Assembly (NCBI RefSeq): GCF_032917945.1
Contig: NZ_CP136624.1
Coordinates: forward strand, 496,001-560,000
Length of the DNA stretch: 64,000 nucleotides
Source: Bradyrhizobium sp. sBnM-33
GTDB taxonomy: Bacteria > Pseudomonadota > Alphaproteobacteria > Rhizobiales > Xanthobacteraceae
Direction: 5' to 3'
Shown: one piece after another, positions 7,765 through 16,755 of the stretch
How positions within the stretch are numbered: the first letter of the stretch is position 1
Layout of the letters: every line of letters begins with the position of its first letter
Notes under the pieces: model-generated
Told to the model about the DNA's origin: nothing
The model's input: the letters and a program-made list of their open reading frames with translations, nothing else
Database searches by the model: none
Program-made: the position numbers and the translations under genes

Positions 7765-8655
7765 TCACTGCTTGGTGATGATGACTTCGAGATATTCGCT
7801 GGGCACTACCATCGTGCCGTCGCCGGAGCGGTTCATGCGAACGATCAGGGCATGCAGGTCGTTATGCAGCTCTTCCTGTTTCGCCGGCTCGAGGGCTGCG
7901 AACGCTTTCAGCACCGGGCCGTAATACGTCTTGAACACGTCGAGGAAGTGCGCCGGCGAGCGATAGCGAAACTTGAACAGGCGCGATTCCGCTCTGATCG
8001 AGCCCTCGTGAGCGTCGAACATTTCGGTCAGTCGCGCGCGCGTTCCCCACAGTGCCGGCGATTTGGCCCCAGCGGGCGGCGGCAGATATTTGCCGAGCGT
8101 CCTGAAGACCTGTCCGATAAAACCGTCCGGCGTCCAGTTCGCCAGGCCGATCCGGCCCTTGGGCTTGCAGACCCGCATCAGCTCGGCGGCCGCGCGGTCC
8201 TGGTTCGGCGTGAACATGACGCCGAAGGTGGAGAGCACCGTGTCAAAACTATTATCATCGAACGGCAGGTTTTCCGCGTCGGCTTCCCTGAATTCGATTG
8301 GCATGCCTTCCGCCGCGGCGCGCGCCTGGCCGCGTTCCAGCAACGCCGGCACGTAGTCGGTCGAGGTGACGTCGCACCACCGCCGTGCCGCGGCGAGGCT
8401 CGCCATGCCATTGCCGGCGGCGACGTCGAGCACCTTTGAGCCGGCCTTGAGATCAAGCGCCTCGCAGAGCTCTTCGCCGACGATTTGCAGCGTCGCGCCG
8501 ACAATGGCGTAATTGCCTGATGACCATGCGGCCTGTTGACGCGCCTTGAGGGCTGCAAGATCGGGGGCGGGTGGGGCGGAATTGGCTTGGGCAGATTCGG
8601 CTTGGGCAGATTCGGCTTGAGTCTGGGTCGCTGCAGTCGCTGTCTGTCCGGCCAT
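7765..8655 (-). CDS. Class I SAM-dependent methyltransferase
   Basis: This is a 296-aa UbiE/Methyltransf_11-type enzyme. It has SAM motif I VLDVAAGNGMASLAAA (about residues 77-92), an acidic end of strand 2 (TSTDYVPALL), motif II ADAENLPFDDNSFDTVLSTFGVMF, and then KPKGRIGLANW. A low-complexity leader (residues 10-30) is made of repeated QAESA units, encoded by a 15-bp tandem repeat near 8585-8625. The start is ATG 8655, with AAGGAG five bases before it. It is divergent from the regulator at 8933. The substrate cannot be told; small-molecule or quinone-like acceptors are typical. Confidence 0.85.
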   Translation of the reverse strand: MAGQTATAATQTQAESAQAESAQANSAPPAPDLAALKARQQAAWSSGNYAIVGATLQIVGEELCEALDLKAGSKVLDVAAGNGMASLAAARRWCDVTSTDYVPALLERGQARAAAEGMPIEFREADAENLPFDDNSFDTVLSTFGVMFTPNQDRAAAELMRVCKPKGRIGLANWTPDGFIGQVFRTLGKYLPPPAGAKSPALWGTRARLTEMFDAHEGSIRAESRLFKFRYRSPAHFLDVFKTYYGPVLKAFAALEPAKQEELHNDLHALIVRMNRSGDGTMVVPSEYLEVIITKQ

Positions 8656-8778
8656 CGGGGCTCCTTTTGGGATCATGCGGCCACGGAAGGGGGCCGCGAT
8701 GAACCGAACATGGCTCTGTCAGGACTTAAAGACTGTGATGCGGGACTGATTTTGCCTTGAGGCCACCCTGATTTTTCA

Positions 8779-8905
8779 GTGAGATTTCTAAATCTGTGAG
8801 ATTTCACACACTTTCCCGCCGGAAAGTTCGGTCTACCTCAGACCGCATGCGGGACGAAGTGACGGGACGAAGTGACCGGAAATTACCTGCCGGTCTGAGG
8901 TGGAC
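8779..8905. promoter_or_regulatory. Dyad- and repeat-rich divergent control region
   Basis: Seen directly: GTGAGATTTC twice (8779, 8796); palindrome GATTT-CT-AAATC (8783-8794); palindrome TGTGA-GATT-TCACA (8795-8808); a perfect tandem 13-mer GGGACGAAGTGAC (8851-8876); and 15-bp inverted arms at 8831-8845 and 8891-8905 with one mismatch. The region lies between the methyltransferase (start 8655) and the winged-helix regulator (start 8933). Confidence 0.5.
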
Positions 8906-8932
8906 TTATGATGATTTAACCGGGATGAAGCC

Positions 8933-10513
8933 GTGCAATTTCATTTTTCCAACCATGTGCTTGACGTCGACCTTCGCGAGCTGACCCGCGGCGGCGAGAG
9001 CGTGCCAGTCGAACCGCAGGTGTTCGATCTCTTGGTTCACCTGATCGAAAATCGCGACCACGTCGTCACCAAGGACGATCTGATCGAGAAGGTGTGGGAC
9101 GGGCGCATCGTCTCCGAATCCACGCTGACGAGCCGGATTAACGCCGCGCGCAGGGCGGTCGGCGACAGCGGCAAGGATCAAATCATGATCCGCACGCTCG
9201 CTCGAAAAGGTTTTCGCTTCGTCGGCGACGTGCAGCCGAAAGCCGCGAACGGCCGCGAAGCGCGTGCCGGTGCGCCCCAGCCGCTCGATCTCACCGGCGA
9301 ACCGCTGCACTCGCGGCTCCCGGCGCTCGATCGCACCGCAATTGCAGTGCTGCCGTTTGCCAATCTCTCTGGCGAGCCGGGGCAGGAATATTTTTCCGAA
9401 GGCATCAGCGAGGACATCATCACCGCGCTGTCGAAGCTGCGCTGGTTCTATGTGATCGCGCGGAATTCCTCGTTCAGCTACCGGGGAAAATCCGTCCATC
9501 ACCAACAGATCGGCGAGGAGCTCGGCGTCGGCTATGTCGTCGAAGGCAGCGTGCGCAAGGACGGCGACCATGTGCGCATCACAGCCCAGCTCGTCGACGT
9601 GGCGAGCGGCAGTCACCTCTGGGCGGAGCGCTACGACCGCAATCTCGCTGACGTGTTCGCCGTGCAGGACGAAATCACGCAAGCCGTCGTCGCGGCGATC
9701 GAGCCGCAACTCTACGCTGCCGAGGATTTCCGGGCCCGGCGCAAGACGCCTGACAACATGGATGCATGGGATCTGGTGATGCGGGCGCTATCGCATTACT
9801 GGCGCGTGACGCGACAGGACAATCTGGTCGCGCAGGCGCTCTTGGAAAAGGCGATCAGTGTCGATCCCGGTTACGGCCAGGCGCTCAGCCTGCTGGCTGC
9901 CTGCCATACGTTCGGCGCCCATATGGGCTGGCAGGAAATGTCCATGGCCGTACCAACAGCGGAGCGCGCGGCGCTGGCGGCGATCCGTGCCGACAGCGAG
10001 GACGCGTGGGCGCATTATGCGCTGGCCAGCGTCTATCTGTTCAACCGGCGCTTCGATGATTGCATCGCCGAATTCGAGCTGGCGCTGCGGCTCAATCCGA
10101 ATTTTTCGCCCGCGCGTGGCATCTATGGTGTTGCGCTGTCCTATCGCGGGCGCTGGGAAGACGGCGATCGCGCGGCGCGCGAGGCGCTGAAACTCTCACC
10201 TCGCGATCCCTTTGCCGCGATCTATTGCGGCGTCGCCGCCTATTGCCAGTATGTCGGCAAGAATTACGCAGAGGCGATCCGCCTGTCGCGCGAAGCGCTG
10301 CGGCAGCGCGCCGACTTCGTCGGCGCCCACCGCGTGCTGACGGCCTCCCTCGGCATGGCCGGCGACTCTGACGCCGCCAAAACCGCCCTCGAGGGTCTCC
10401 GCCGCACCCAGCCCAACATCTCGCTCGCCTGGCTGGCCAGCGGACTCCCCTTCGAGCACGAGGCGGACAAGGCGCATTACCTGGAAGGGTTTCAGCGCGC
10501 GGGCTTGCGATAA
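8933..10513 (+). CDS. Winged-helix regulator with TolB-like and TPR domains
   Basis: This is a 526-aa protein. Residues 1-100 form an OmpR/CadC-type winged helix (VEPQVFDLLVHLIENRDHVVTKDDLIEKVWDG, then RKGFRFVG). Residues about 135-260 form the TolB N-terminal/FlgO-like domain (IAVLPFANLSGEPGQEYFSEGISEDIITALSK..YVVEGSVRKDG). The remainder is TPR repeats. No membrane segment is obvious between the domains, unlike CadC, so it is probably cytoplasmic. This architecture is common in Bradyrhizobium, but ligands are unknown. The start is GTG 8933 after GGGATGAA. The repeat-rich region directly upstream suggests autoregulation and control of the divergent methyltransferase. The same TolB-like module recurs at 62847. 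Confidence 0.85.
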   Translation: MQFHFSNHVLDVDLRELTRGGESVPVEPQVFDLLVHLIENRDHVVTKDDLIEKVWDGRIVSESTLTSRINAARRAVGDSGKDQIMIRTLARKGFRFVGDVQPKAANGREARAGAPQPLDLTGEPLHSRLPALDRTAIAVLPFANLSGEPGQEYFSEGISEDIITALSKLRWFYVIARNSSFSYRGKSVHHQQIGEELGVGYVVEGSVRKDGDHVRITAQLVDVASGSHLWAERYDRNLADVFAVQDEITQAVVAAIEPQLYAAEDFRARRKTPDNMDAWDLVMRALSHYWRVTRQDNLVAQALLEKAISVDPGYGQALSLLAACHTFGAHMGWQEMSMAVPTAERAALAAIRADSEDAWAHYALASVYLFNRRFDDCIAEFELALRLNPNFSPARGIYGVALSYRGRWEDGDRAAREALKLSPRDPFAAIYCGVAAYCQYVGKNYAEAIRLSREALRQRADFVGAHRVLTASLGMAGDSDAAKTALEGLRRTQPNISLAWLASGLPFEHEADKAHYLEGFQRAGLR

Positions 10514-10652
10514 TTGAGATCTGCAATAGCTCCGCGGCGATATCTCAAGAGAGTCTGGACGACAAATCACAGCCGTCTGAAAGTCTTGTCCGACTGTCAC
10601 AGGCATGTTGACGCTGCCTCGCTGCCGCGGGGCAAGCATCAAGGAGAATTGC

Positions 10653-10880
10653 ATGCCATTGATAGAGGTTCACGTCATCGAGAACGTGTTCAATTCCGAA
10701 CAGAAGAACCAGATGATCAGGAAGCTCACGGACGCCATGGTGTCGATCGAAGGCGAGAACATGCGCGGCGTTACCTGGGTCAAGATTTCCGAAGTCGCGA
10801 GCGGCGATTGGGGCGTCGGCGGTCAGCCGCTGACCACCGAAGCCGTCAAGGATCTCGCGGCCGGACGAAAGGTAGCCTGA
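10653..10880 (+). CDS. 4-oxalocrotonate tautomerase family protein
   Basis: This is a 75-aa protein starting Met-Pro-Leu-Ile. After Met removal, Pro1 would be the catalytic base of the tautomerase superfamily. A long amphipathic helix (NSEQKNQMIRKLTDAMVSIEG) and a second strand (TWVKISEV) follow, as in the 4-OT fold. The length is normal for the short subclass, which forms hexamers. ATG 10653 has AAGGAG seven bases upstream; the longer open frame from 10605 lacks both the Pro1 start and a binding site. The substrate is unknown and no aromatic meta-pathway genes are adjacent. Confidence 0.85.
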   Translation: MPLIEVHVIENVFNSEQKNQMIRKLTDAMVSIEGENMRGVTWVKISEVASGDWGVGGQPLTTEAVKDLAAGRKVA

Positions 10881-11000
10881 CGAGCTTCGTCTGGCATCGC
10901 CGGCGGGCCGGCCCTGCCCGCGGTACGGTTCATCGTTTCCTCATTTTGGATCCTTGATCGAGCCGGGTCCGGTGCTCGTCGCGCCTTCAGGCGTACGTAC

Positions 11001-11037
11001 CGAAGCCTGCTGACACCATGCTGGCAGCAGGCCTTCG
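11001..11037. terminator. Possible hairpin terminator / 5'UTR stem
   Basis: Arms CGAAG-CCTGCTG and CAGCAGG-CCTTCG are separated by 12 bases and lie after the tautomerase gene and before DUF1127. There is no clear T run, so it may instead be a leader structure. Confidence 0.35.
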
Positions 11038-11097
11038 ATAGAAAGGATGCCCCGGCAAGCTCACCGGGTTCCGGCTACTATTTGAAAGAAAATAGCC

Positions 11098-11364
11098 ATG
11101 ACCATGCTGATCACCATTCCGACCTCCGCCACCAGGCCATTTGCCTGGCGCACTGCGGTTTGGCTGGCGCGCCTGCGCCGTCTCGTCAACCGCTTCCTCG
11201 CAGCGGTCATTGCGCGCCACGAACGGCACGCCATGCGTGAGGCTCTGCGCAAGCTCGACGATCGCCATCTCGAGGATCTCGGCATGTACCGCACGCAGAT
11301 CGACAGCAATCTCGAAGAATTGGCGCAGACCCGCGCGCGAATGCAGCAGCCCGGTTGGCACTGA
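11098..11364 (+). CDS. DUF1127 small Arg-rich protein
   Basis: This is an 88-aa basic protein with the DUF1127 (YjiS-like) signature near the C-terminus, LRKLDDRHLEDLGMYRTQI. It has a helical Arg/Leu-rich middle (RLRRLVNRFLAAVIARHERHAMREAL). Small DUF1127 proteins in alphaproteobacteria have been linked to RNA-related and phosphate/stress regulation, but no function can be assigned here. Two in-frame ATGs (11098 and 11104) compete, and the binding site (GAAAGAAAA) is weak. The gene stands alone. Confidence 0.85.
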   Translation: MTMLITIPTSATRPFAWRTAVWLARLRRLVNRFLAAVIARHERHAMREALRKLDDRHLEDLGMYRTQIDSNLEELAQTRARMQQPGWH

Positions 11365-11569
11365 CAGGCGGATGCGTCGTTGTCGCTTGCCGCTGCTGCA
11401 GCAACGAGGTGCGTGCGGAGCCGAGCAAGTTTCTCAGAGGCGTGTGGTCCTGGCACCCGTGGCTGGTGTCAAGCTGCTGGAGATTTGTCGAGCCCAACCG
11501 GGCCTCGATAAGTCGCCAATCCGTCCTCGGGCGCAGCGGCGCTGCGGGAAGTTTTGGTGCGTCTAACTC

Positions 11570-11670
11570 GTCATGCCCCGCGAAGGCGGGGCATCCAGTA
11601 CGCCGCGGCTTCTCGGTTCAAGCACAGGCGCCTCTGGAATACTGGATCGCCCGGTCAAGCCGGGCGCCGA
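11570..11670. repeat. Intergenic palindromic repeat (GTCATGCCCCGCGAAGG family)
   Basis: A GCCCCGC..GCGGGGC hairpin and a GCCCGGTCAAGCCGGGC hairpin are separated by a variable centre containing CCAGTACGCCGC and ACTGGATC. The same family occurs at 43630-43732 and 44327-44433. It occupies the 338-bp gap between DUF1127 and the end of the cyclase gene; no gene is seen there. Confidence 0.7.
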
Positions 11671-11702
11671 CAGCGGAGAAGGTTGCCCACCCTACAAATC
11701 GC

Positions 11703-14150
11703 TTACGACATCTTCTTCCGTCGCGCCGCGGCTGCATCGACGACATTATCCACCGACTCGCGCCAGGCGGTGATCTCCGCGGCCAGGATCGGGTGGTTGA
11801 AGCCCTTCAAATTCAAATCGTCGATCGGCCGGCCTTCGACCCATGGCTCGACCATGCCGTAGACGCGCCTGGACACCACGATCTGGTTGGCCTTGGCTTC
11901 GTCGCAGAGGCGCGAAGCAAGGTTGGTGACGCTGCCGATCGCAGCGTATTCCAGGCGCTGCTCAAAACCGATCTGGCCGAGCGTGGCGTAGCCGAGCGCG
12001 ATGCCGATGCCGAAGCCGAGATTGTGGCCGCGGTTGCGCCACTTCTCGGTCAGGGCGCCGATGGTGTCGCGCATCTCGATAGCCATGCGAACGGCGCGCG
12101 CGGTATGGTCCTCGAACTGGATCGGCGCGTTGAACAGGATCATCACGCCGTCGCCGGCATAGCGGTCGAGCGTGCCCTCATATTTGAAGATCAGTTCGCC
12201 GAGGGCTGCGTGATATTCGCGCAGCACGTTCATCGCCTCTTCCGGCTCGGTGGTCTCGGTGAACGCGGTGAAGCCGCGCAAATCGCAGAACACCACCGTC
12301 ACTTCGCGGCGATGGCTGTCGAGCAGGCCCTCATGACCGTCGGAGGAGGCGATGAGCTGCGCCACCTGCGGCGCCAGAAAACGCTCCAGCCGCCGGATAC
12401 GCTCGATCTCGCCGAGCTGCGTCTCGACCCGCTCCTCCAGCGAGCGATTCCAGTCGCGGAGCTGGTCCGTCTGCTCTTGGAGCTTACTCGCCTGTTCGCG
12501 CACGATGTCGTTGGCGGCGAGCAGCTCGCGGCTTTTGTGGTCCACTTCGGAAAACAGCCGCGCATTGCGCATCGCCAGCACCGCCTGGTGCGCAAAGGTC
12601 TTCATCAGGCCGATCAGGTTGGCGGAGAATTCACCCTCGTTCCGCCGCAGCACCACCAGCGATCCCAAAATGCCGGTCTGGTCGACCAGGGGCACCACCA
12701 GCACCGAGTGGAAGCCGGCCTCAACAGCGACATCGCGCAGGGCATGTTCGGGCATCGCGCTGAGCTGTGGGATCGCGATTGGCTCGCCGCTGGTCGCAGC
12801 CTCGCCGAGCGGCGAATGGTCGGCGTCGATGGCGCGATGGCGGCCTTCGGCAGCCTTGTCGATGCCGATGGCCTCGGTCAGGCTAAACTGGTGATTGCCG
12901 GCGTCATAGCCGTAGATCAGCACCGCGTCGGCGTGCGTTATCTCGAGCGCGCGCGCGGCGACCGTCGGCAGCACCGCGTTGAGGTCGAGCGAGGACGCGA
13001 CCGCGCGGCCGACCTCCTCGAGCACCTTGAGCTCGTTGATCGATTGCGCCAGATCCCGCGTCCGCTCGTTCACCTTGGCTTCGAGGTTCGAATAGGTCTC
13101 GGCGAGTTGCCCGGCCATGCCGTTGAACTGGTTGGCGAGCTCCTCCAATTCGTCCGAGGTCTTCACCTCGATGCGGTGGCCGAAATCGCCGGCGCCGAGC
13201 CGCCGCGCGCCGGCCTGCAGCGCCGTGATCGGCACCAGCAGGCGCCGCGCCATGATGGTGCCGGCGATGATCGCTACAACGAGGCCGAGCGCGATCAAAA
13301 GCGCGATCCGCACCAGTTGATCGCGGATCGGCGTCAGCGCCTGCGCCGTCGGCTGTTCGAAGAACACGCGCCAGCCGAGTTTCGGCACCAGGCTCGAGGT
13401 CGTCAGCACGGCATCGCCATTGGCATCGGTGCCCGACGCCGGCGCGACGCCGCCGGGCTTGCTGACGGCTAAGACCTGCGGCAGCGCCGACAGATTCTTG
13501 CCGACCTCGGGTCCGTTGGAGGAAGTCGCCAGCACGTCGCCTTTGGAATCGGTGACATAGGCATACGCCACCTTGCCGACCTGGGCGTCGATCAAAAACT
13601 CCGAGAGAAAATCGAGGTCGACTTCGGCCACCGTGATGCTGCCGTCGGCATGCGACAGCGCGATCGACATGAACGGCTGCTGGTCGCGCAGATAGGCCGG
13701 CGCAAAGCTGGTGCCACGCGAGACGGTTTCGGTAAAGCGGACGTCGCGGGAGAAATCGGCATTGCTGCCGAGCGTGACGGTCTGTCGCGTCAGGCGGAGC
13801 TGTTCGCGGCCATTGCTGTTCAGCAGCGAGAGCTGGCTGACCTGCGGCACCTGCCGCAGCAATTGGGTGTAGTCGGCGCGACGCAGATCCAGCGTGTTGG
13901 AGGAGGCGCGCGTCACCCAGGAGATCTGCCGCTCCAGCTCGGAGACCGATTGCGCGATCCGCTTGGCGGTTGCCTCCGCCTTATCAGACATGCCGTCGTG
14001 GAGCGAGCTCTTGATGCCGCGATAGGTGATCCAGATTTCCATCGCGCCGTTGACGGCCAGCACGAACACGACGAGCCCGACCAGCGCGACGACGTATTTG
14101 GCGAACAGCCCCTCGCGCAGAAACCTGACTCTGTCGTTGCCCTCGCTCAT
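11703..14150 (-). CDS. Membrane class III adenylate/guanylate cyclase with sensor, HAMP and GAF domains
   Basis: This protein has about 815 aa. Membrane helix 1 is at about residues 18-40, followed by a periplasmic sensor of about 240 residues (Cache-like), helix 2 (ALLIALGLVVAIIAGTIM), a HAMP domain, a GAF domain (DADHSPLGEA..VLVVPLVDQTGILGSLVV), a coiled coil, and the class III catalytic domain at the end. Both metal Asp are present (VFCDLRGFTAF and YAGDGVMILFN). The substrate-selecting Lys before GD is Arg (DRYAGD), and the usual G-D-x-V-N is GSVTN, so specificity is uncertain. ATG 14150 has GAGG upstream; ATG 14186 is an alternative. It probably senses an extracytoplasmic cue and makes a cyclic nucleotide for regulators such as the Crp at 16756. 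Confidence 0.88.
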   Translation of the reverse strand: MSEGNDRVRFLREGLFAKYVVALVGLVVFVLAVNGAMEIWITYRGIKSSLHDGMSDKAEATAKRIAQSVSELERQISWVTRASSNTLDLRRADYTQLLRQVPQVSQLSLLNSNGREQLRLTRQTVTLGSNADFSRDVRFTETVSRGTSFAPAYLRDQQPFMSIALSHADGSITVAEVDLDFLSEFLIDAQVGKVAYAYVTDSKGDVLATSSNGPEVGKNLSALPQVLAVSKPGGVAPASGTDANGDAVLTTSSLVPKLGWRVFFEQPTAQALTPIRDQLVRIALLIALGLVVAIIAGTIMARRLLVPITALQAGARRLGAGDFGHRIEVKTSDELEELANQFNGMAGQLAETYSNLEAKVNERTRDLAQSINELKVLEEVGRAVASSLDLNAVLPTVAARALEITHADAVLIYGYDAGNHQFSLTEAIGIDKAAEGRHRAIDADHSPLGEAATSGEPIAIPQLSAMPEHALRDVAVEAGFHSVLVVPLVDQTGILGSLVVLRRNEGEFSANLIGLMKTFAHQAVLAMRNARLFSEVDHKSRELLAANDIVREQASKLQEQTDQLRDWNRSLEERVETQLGEIERIRRLERFLAPQVAQLIASSDGHEGLLDSHRREVTVVFCDLRGFTAFTETTEPEEAMNVLREYHAALGELIFKYEGTLDRYAGDGVMILFNAPIQFEDHTARAVRMAIEMRDTIGALTEKWRNRGHNLGFGIGIALGYATLGQIGFEQRLEYAAIGSVTNLASRLCDEAKANQIVVSRRVYGMVEPWVEGRPIDDLNLKGFNHPILAAEITAWRESVDNVVDAAAARRKKMS

Positions 14151-14340
14151 CCGGACCCTCGTGCGCCATGCCTTAAGCCTGCGCATCCGTTCGTCGCTTG
14201 CCGCGGGGCCGGCCGCAATTGGCGCCCCGGATGAGAGCCTGTTTAGCACGGATTCAGAGGGCCGGCGGGCCGTCCGCCAGCATGGTTAGCCCCGATTTTA
14301 GGCAGGAAACGGAGGGATTCGTCGTCGCGACCGGGCGTGC

Positions 14341-14465
14341 CCAACCTCGCCCCGCTCTTCGCGGGGAGAGGTCGGCGCGAAGCGCCGGGTGAGGGCTATC
14401 TCCACATGAGGACTCGCGGAGAGACTTACCCCAACCCTCTCCCGTGAAGAACGAGGAGAGGAAGC
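14341..14465. repeat. Intergenic palindromic repeat (CTCGCCCCGC family)
   Basis: CGCCCCGCTCTTCGCGGGGAG and CTCTCCCGTGAAGAACGAGGAG hairpins face each other across a variable centre. The element lies between two minus-strand genes and is related to 1331-1471. Confidence 0.7.
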
Positions 14466-14474
14466 TTCGCCGCC

Positions 14475-16538
14475 TCACCGATTGAACAGCTGCCGCAGCA
14501 CCTCGTTCATCGGCTGGCTGTCCTGCTGCACGGTCGTATCGCTCGGCGCCGCTGGAGGCGCGGGCTCGGCCGGCACAGCTTGCGTCGGCGCCTCGGCGGG
14601 CGAGGTCGGCGTCAGGCTCCGTTGACCGCCCGGACGCGTGCCGCCTGGGGGCTGATTCTGGCCCAATCCACCCAAGCCCTGAATGAGATTGCCGATGGTC
14701 TCGCCAAGCTGGCCGCCGAGCGGATCGTTCGGCCGGCCGCCAGCCTGGCCGGTGCCGGGCGCGACACCTTGTCCATCGGCCGCACCCTGTTGTCCGCCGC
14801 CGAGCAGGTTGCCGATCGCAGCGCCAAGCCCGGCGCCGTTCGCGCCGAACAGGCCCTTGCCCATTTCCTTCAGCTTGGCATAGGCGGCGTCGGGATTGTC
14901 GAGGATGCCCTGCATCTCCGGATAAATCCGTGGGCTCCCCCACGGGCCCTCGATCATCACGGGAATGCCCAGCCCGACCGGATCGCTGACGCGGCCCTGG
15001 CCTTCGGTGGTCATCACGAGTTTCGGCTCGACACGGAAGCCGATCTGCTTGGTGCCGAGATCGATGGTGCCGACGCCGGTCATCTTCACCAGCGGGCCGA
15101 CGAGGTTGAGGTCCGTGGTCTGCGCCTGCCCCTTGTCGATCTTGAACGATGCCGAAAGCTGGCTGAGGTCGGTCGCCTTCTCATCGCTCTCCTGCCACCC
15201 CGACAGTGTGCTCGCCGTCAGCGAGCGGATCATTTGGGCGACGTTGAGTCCCTTGATGGCGCCGTCCTGGAACACGACGAAGGCGGTGCCCGCCATGTTC
15301 GACATGATCGCGCGCTGGCTGGTGCCGGAGGAGCGCACGCTGATCTTCGCCTGCATCTTGCCATCGAGCCTGTCGAAATCGGCAAGGCCGTCCAGCAGCG
15401 GCAGCGCGCGCACGCTGGTGAGATCGGCGCGCATCGCGTAAGTGGGATTGGCAGTGGAGACGTCGACGGTCAGGTCGCCATTGGCGTTGCCGTCATAGGC
15501 GCCGATATTGGAAACCTGCGCCTTCAGAACGCCGCTTGTGAGCGTGGCGTCGATCGCGGCAGGGGTGAAGCGCGCGTCGCCGATCTTGAGTTCGGCGGCG
15601 GAAATGCGCGCCTGCAGATCGACATAATTGAGGCCGTTGACGTCGATCGTCGCGTTGCTCCAGGGCTGCGCCGGGGAAGAATCGGTGCTGCGCGACATCG
15701 CGACCGTGAGCTTCTGGAAATCGAGGTCGAGCTTCACGAGCGGCTTGCTCGACAGATCGACCGAGGCCCAGCCGTTGAACGCGCCGTCGCCGAGCGCGCC
15801 GGTAACGCCGTTGATCATCACGACCGAGCCGTTGAGCCGGGCTTCGGCCTTCGCCGTGAGCTGCGCGTGCAACAGGCCGGGCGCGTCGATCTTGATCTCG
15901 GCCGGAATATTCTGCCGCTCGACTGGGGCTGCGGGCAGCGCCGCCTTGGCCTCGACTTTCAGCGGATGGCCGCCGCTGCGCGCACTGCCGGTCAGCGTGA
16001 CCTTGCGGTCAGCGTCAATGGTGATGTCGGCGTTGACGGTCTCGATCCTGTTCTCGACCCGGTCGCGCAGATTGGAGAACACGATGGTGCCGCCGGTGAC
16101 GCTGATATGCTCGATCGAAAAGGCGTCCGCCGTCTTGCCGCCAGCGGGCTTCGAGGGAGGATTGGCTTCCCTCACGCGCTCGCGCTTCAGCGGCAGGTTC
16201 ACAACCGGGCGGATGATAACGAGGTCGGTGATCTGCGGCCGGCCGGCCCACAGGCTCGCCAGCGTCACGTCCGCCTCGACGCTCGAGGCGGTGAAACGAT
16301 GGTTGATGTCGCGATCCCTGGGATCCTGGAGCGTGACGTCGTTCAGCCGAACGTTGAGCTGTGGCCACAGGCCGATCTTGACGCCGCCATTGATGGCGAG
16401 CTTGTAGCCGGTCTCGCGCTCGATCCGCTCCTGGATCTCAGCCTTCAGGAAGCCCGAGGGGATGCCGATCACCAGCAGCAGCGCGATGACGACGATCACG
16501 GCGGCAATGGTGGCGCCGGCAATTTTCAGTGCTCTCAT
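14475..16538 (-). CDS. AsmA family inner-membrane protein
   Basis: This is a 687-aa protein. A single N-terminal anchor (about residues 5-27, ALKIAGATIAAVIVVIALLLVIGIPSGF) is followed by the AsmA N-terminal domain (GVKIGLWPQLNVRLNDVTL, ADVTLASLWAGRPQITDLVIIRPVVNLPLKR) and a long beta-rich body. The AsmA_2-like end contains VVFQDGAIKGLNVAQMIRSLT and VKMTGVGTIDLGTKQIGF. The last 130 residues are Gly/Pro/Gln-rich linker. AsmA-like proteins are bridge-shaped lipid transporters or assembly factors between the membranes. The ATG at 16538 is chosen because it places the anchor at the N-terminus. It is divergent from the crp-like gene. Confidence 0.88.
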   Translation of the reverse strand: MRALKIAGATIAAVIVVIALLLVIGIPSGFLKAEIQERIERETGYKLAINGGVKIGLWPQLNVRLNDVTLQDPRDRDINHRFTASSVEADVTLASLWAGRPQITDLVIIRPVVNLPLKRERVREANPPSKPAGGKTADAFSIEHISVTGGTIVFSNLRDRVENRIETVNADITIDADRKVTLTGSARSGGHPLKVEAKAALPAAPVERQNIPAEIKIDAPGLLHAQLTAKAEARLNGSVVMINGVTGALGDGAFNGWASVDLSSKPLVKLDLDFQKLTVAMSRSTDSSPAQPWSNATIDVNGLNYVDLQARISAAELKIGDARFTPAAIDATLTSGVLKAQVSNIGAYDGNANGDLTVDVSTANPTYAMRADLTSVRALPLLDGLADFDRLDGKMQAKISVRSSGTSQRAIMSNMAGTAFVVFQDGAIKGLNVAQMIRSLTASTLSGWQESDEKATDLSQLSASFKIDKGQAQTTDLNLVGPLVKMTGVGTIDLGTKQIGFRVEPKLVMTTEGQGRVSDPVGLGIPVMIEGPWGSPRIYPEMQGILDNPDAAYAKLKEMGKGLFGANGAGLGAAIGNLLGGGQQGAADGQGVAPGTGQAGGRPNDPLGGQLGETIGNLIQGLGGLGQNQPPGGTRPGGQRSLTPTSPAEAPTQAVPAEPAPPAAPSDTTVQQDSQPMNEVLRQLFNR

Positions 16539-16673
16539 ATCGACATTCCAAACCGCGCAAACGGCTCTTATTTCGGGGGCTCGACACGCCGTCGCAACCG
16601 GTCGGGCGAGCTTATCCCGGAAAGGGATAGCGCCCAAAGCAGCCAAAAATATTCCGGGGGTACTGCAAAGTTA

Positions 16674-16689
16674 TGTGACTTATGACACA
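16674..16689. promoter_or_regulatory. Candidate Crp-type box TGTGA-N6-ACACA upstream of crp-like gene
   Basis: The sequence TGTGACTTATGACACA has one mismatch to TGTGA-N6-TCACA. It lies 67 bp before the start of the Crp-type gene and 135 bp from the divergent AsmA start, as expected for autoregulation. Confidence 0.45.
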
Positions 16690-16755
16690 CTTGCCGGCAG
16701 GGGAATCCTGCTAACGGCGTTCGGGGGCGGTGGAGCCGATCTGGAAGGCAATACA

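Noticed and set aside
11355..13472. 705-codon open frame on the plus strand
   Set aside because: It is antisense to the membrane cyclase gene. Composition (His/Arg/Asp-rich, no domains) is typical of shadow frames in high-GC DNA.
14580..16685. 701-codon open frame on the plus strand
   Set aside because: It is antisense to the AsmA-family gene, with no recognisable domain or start site.
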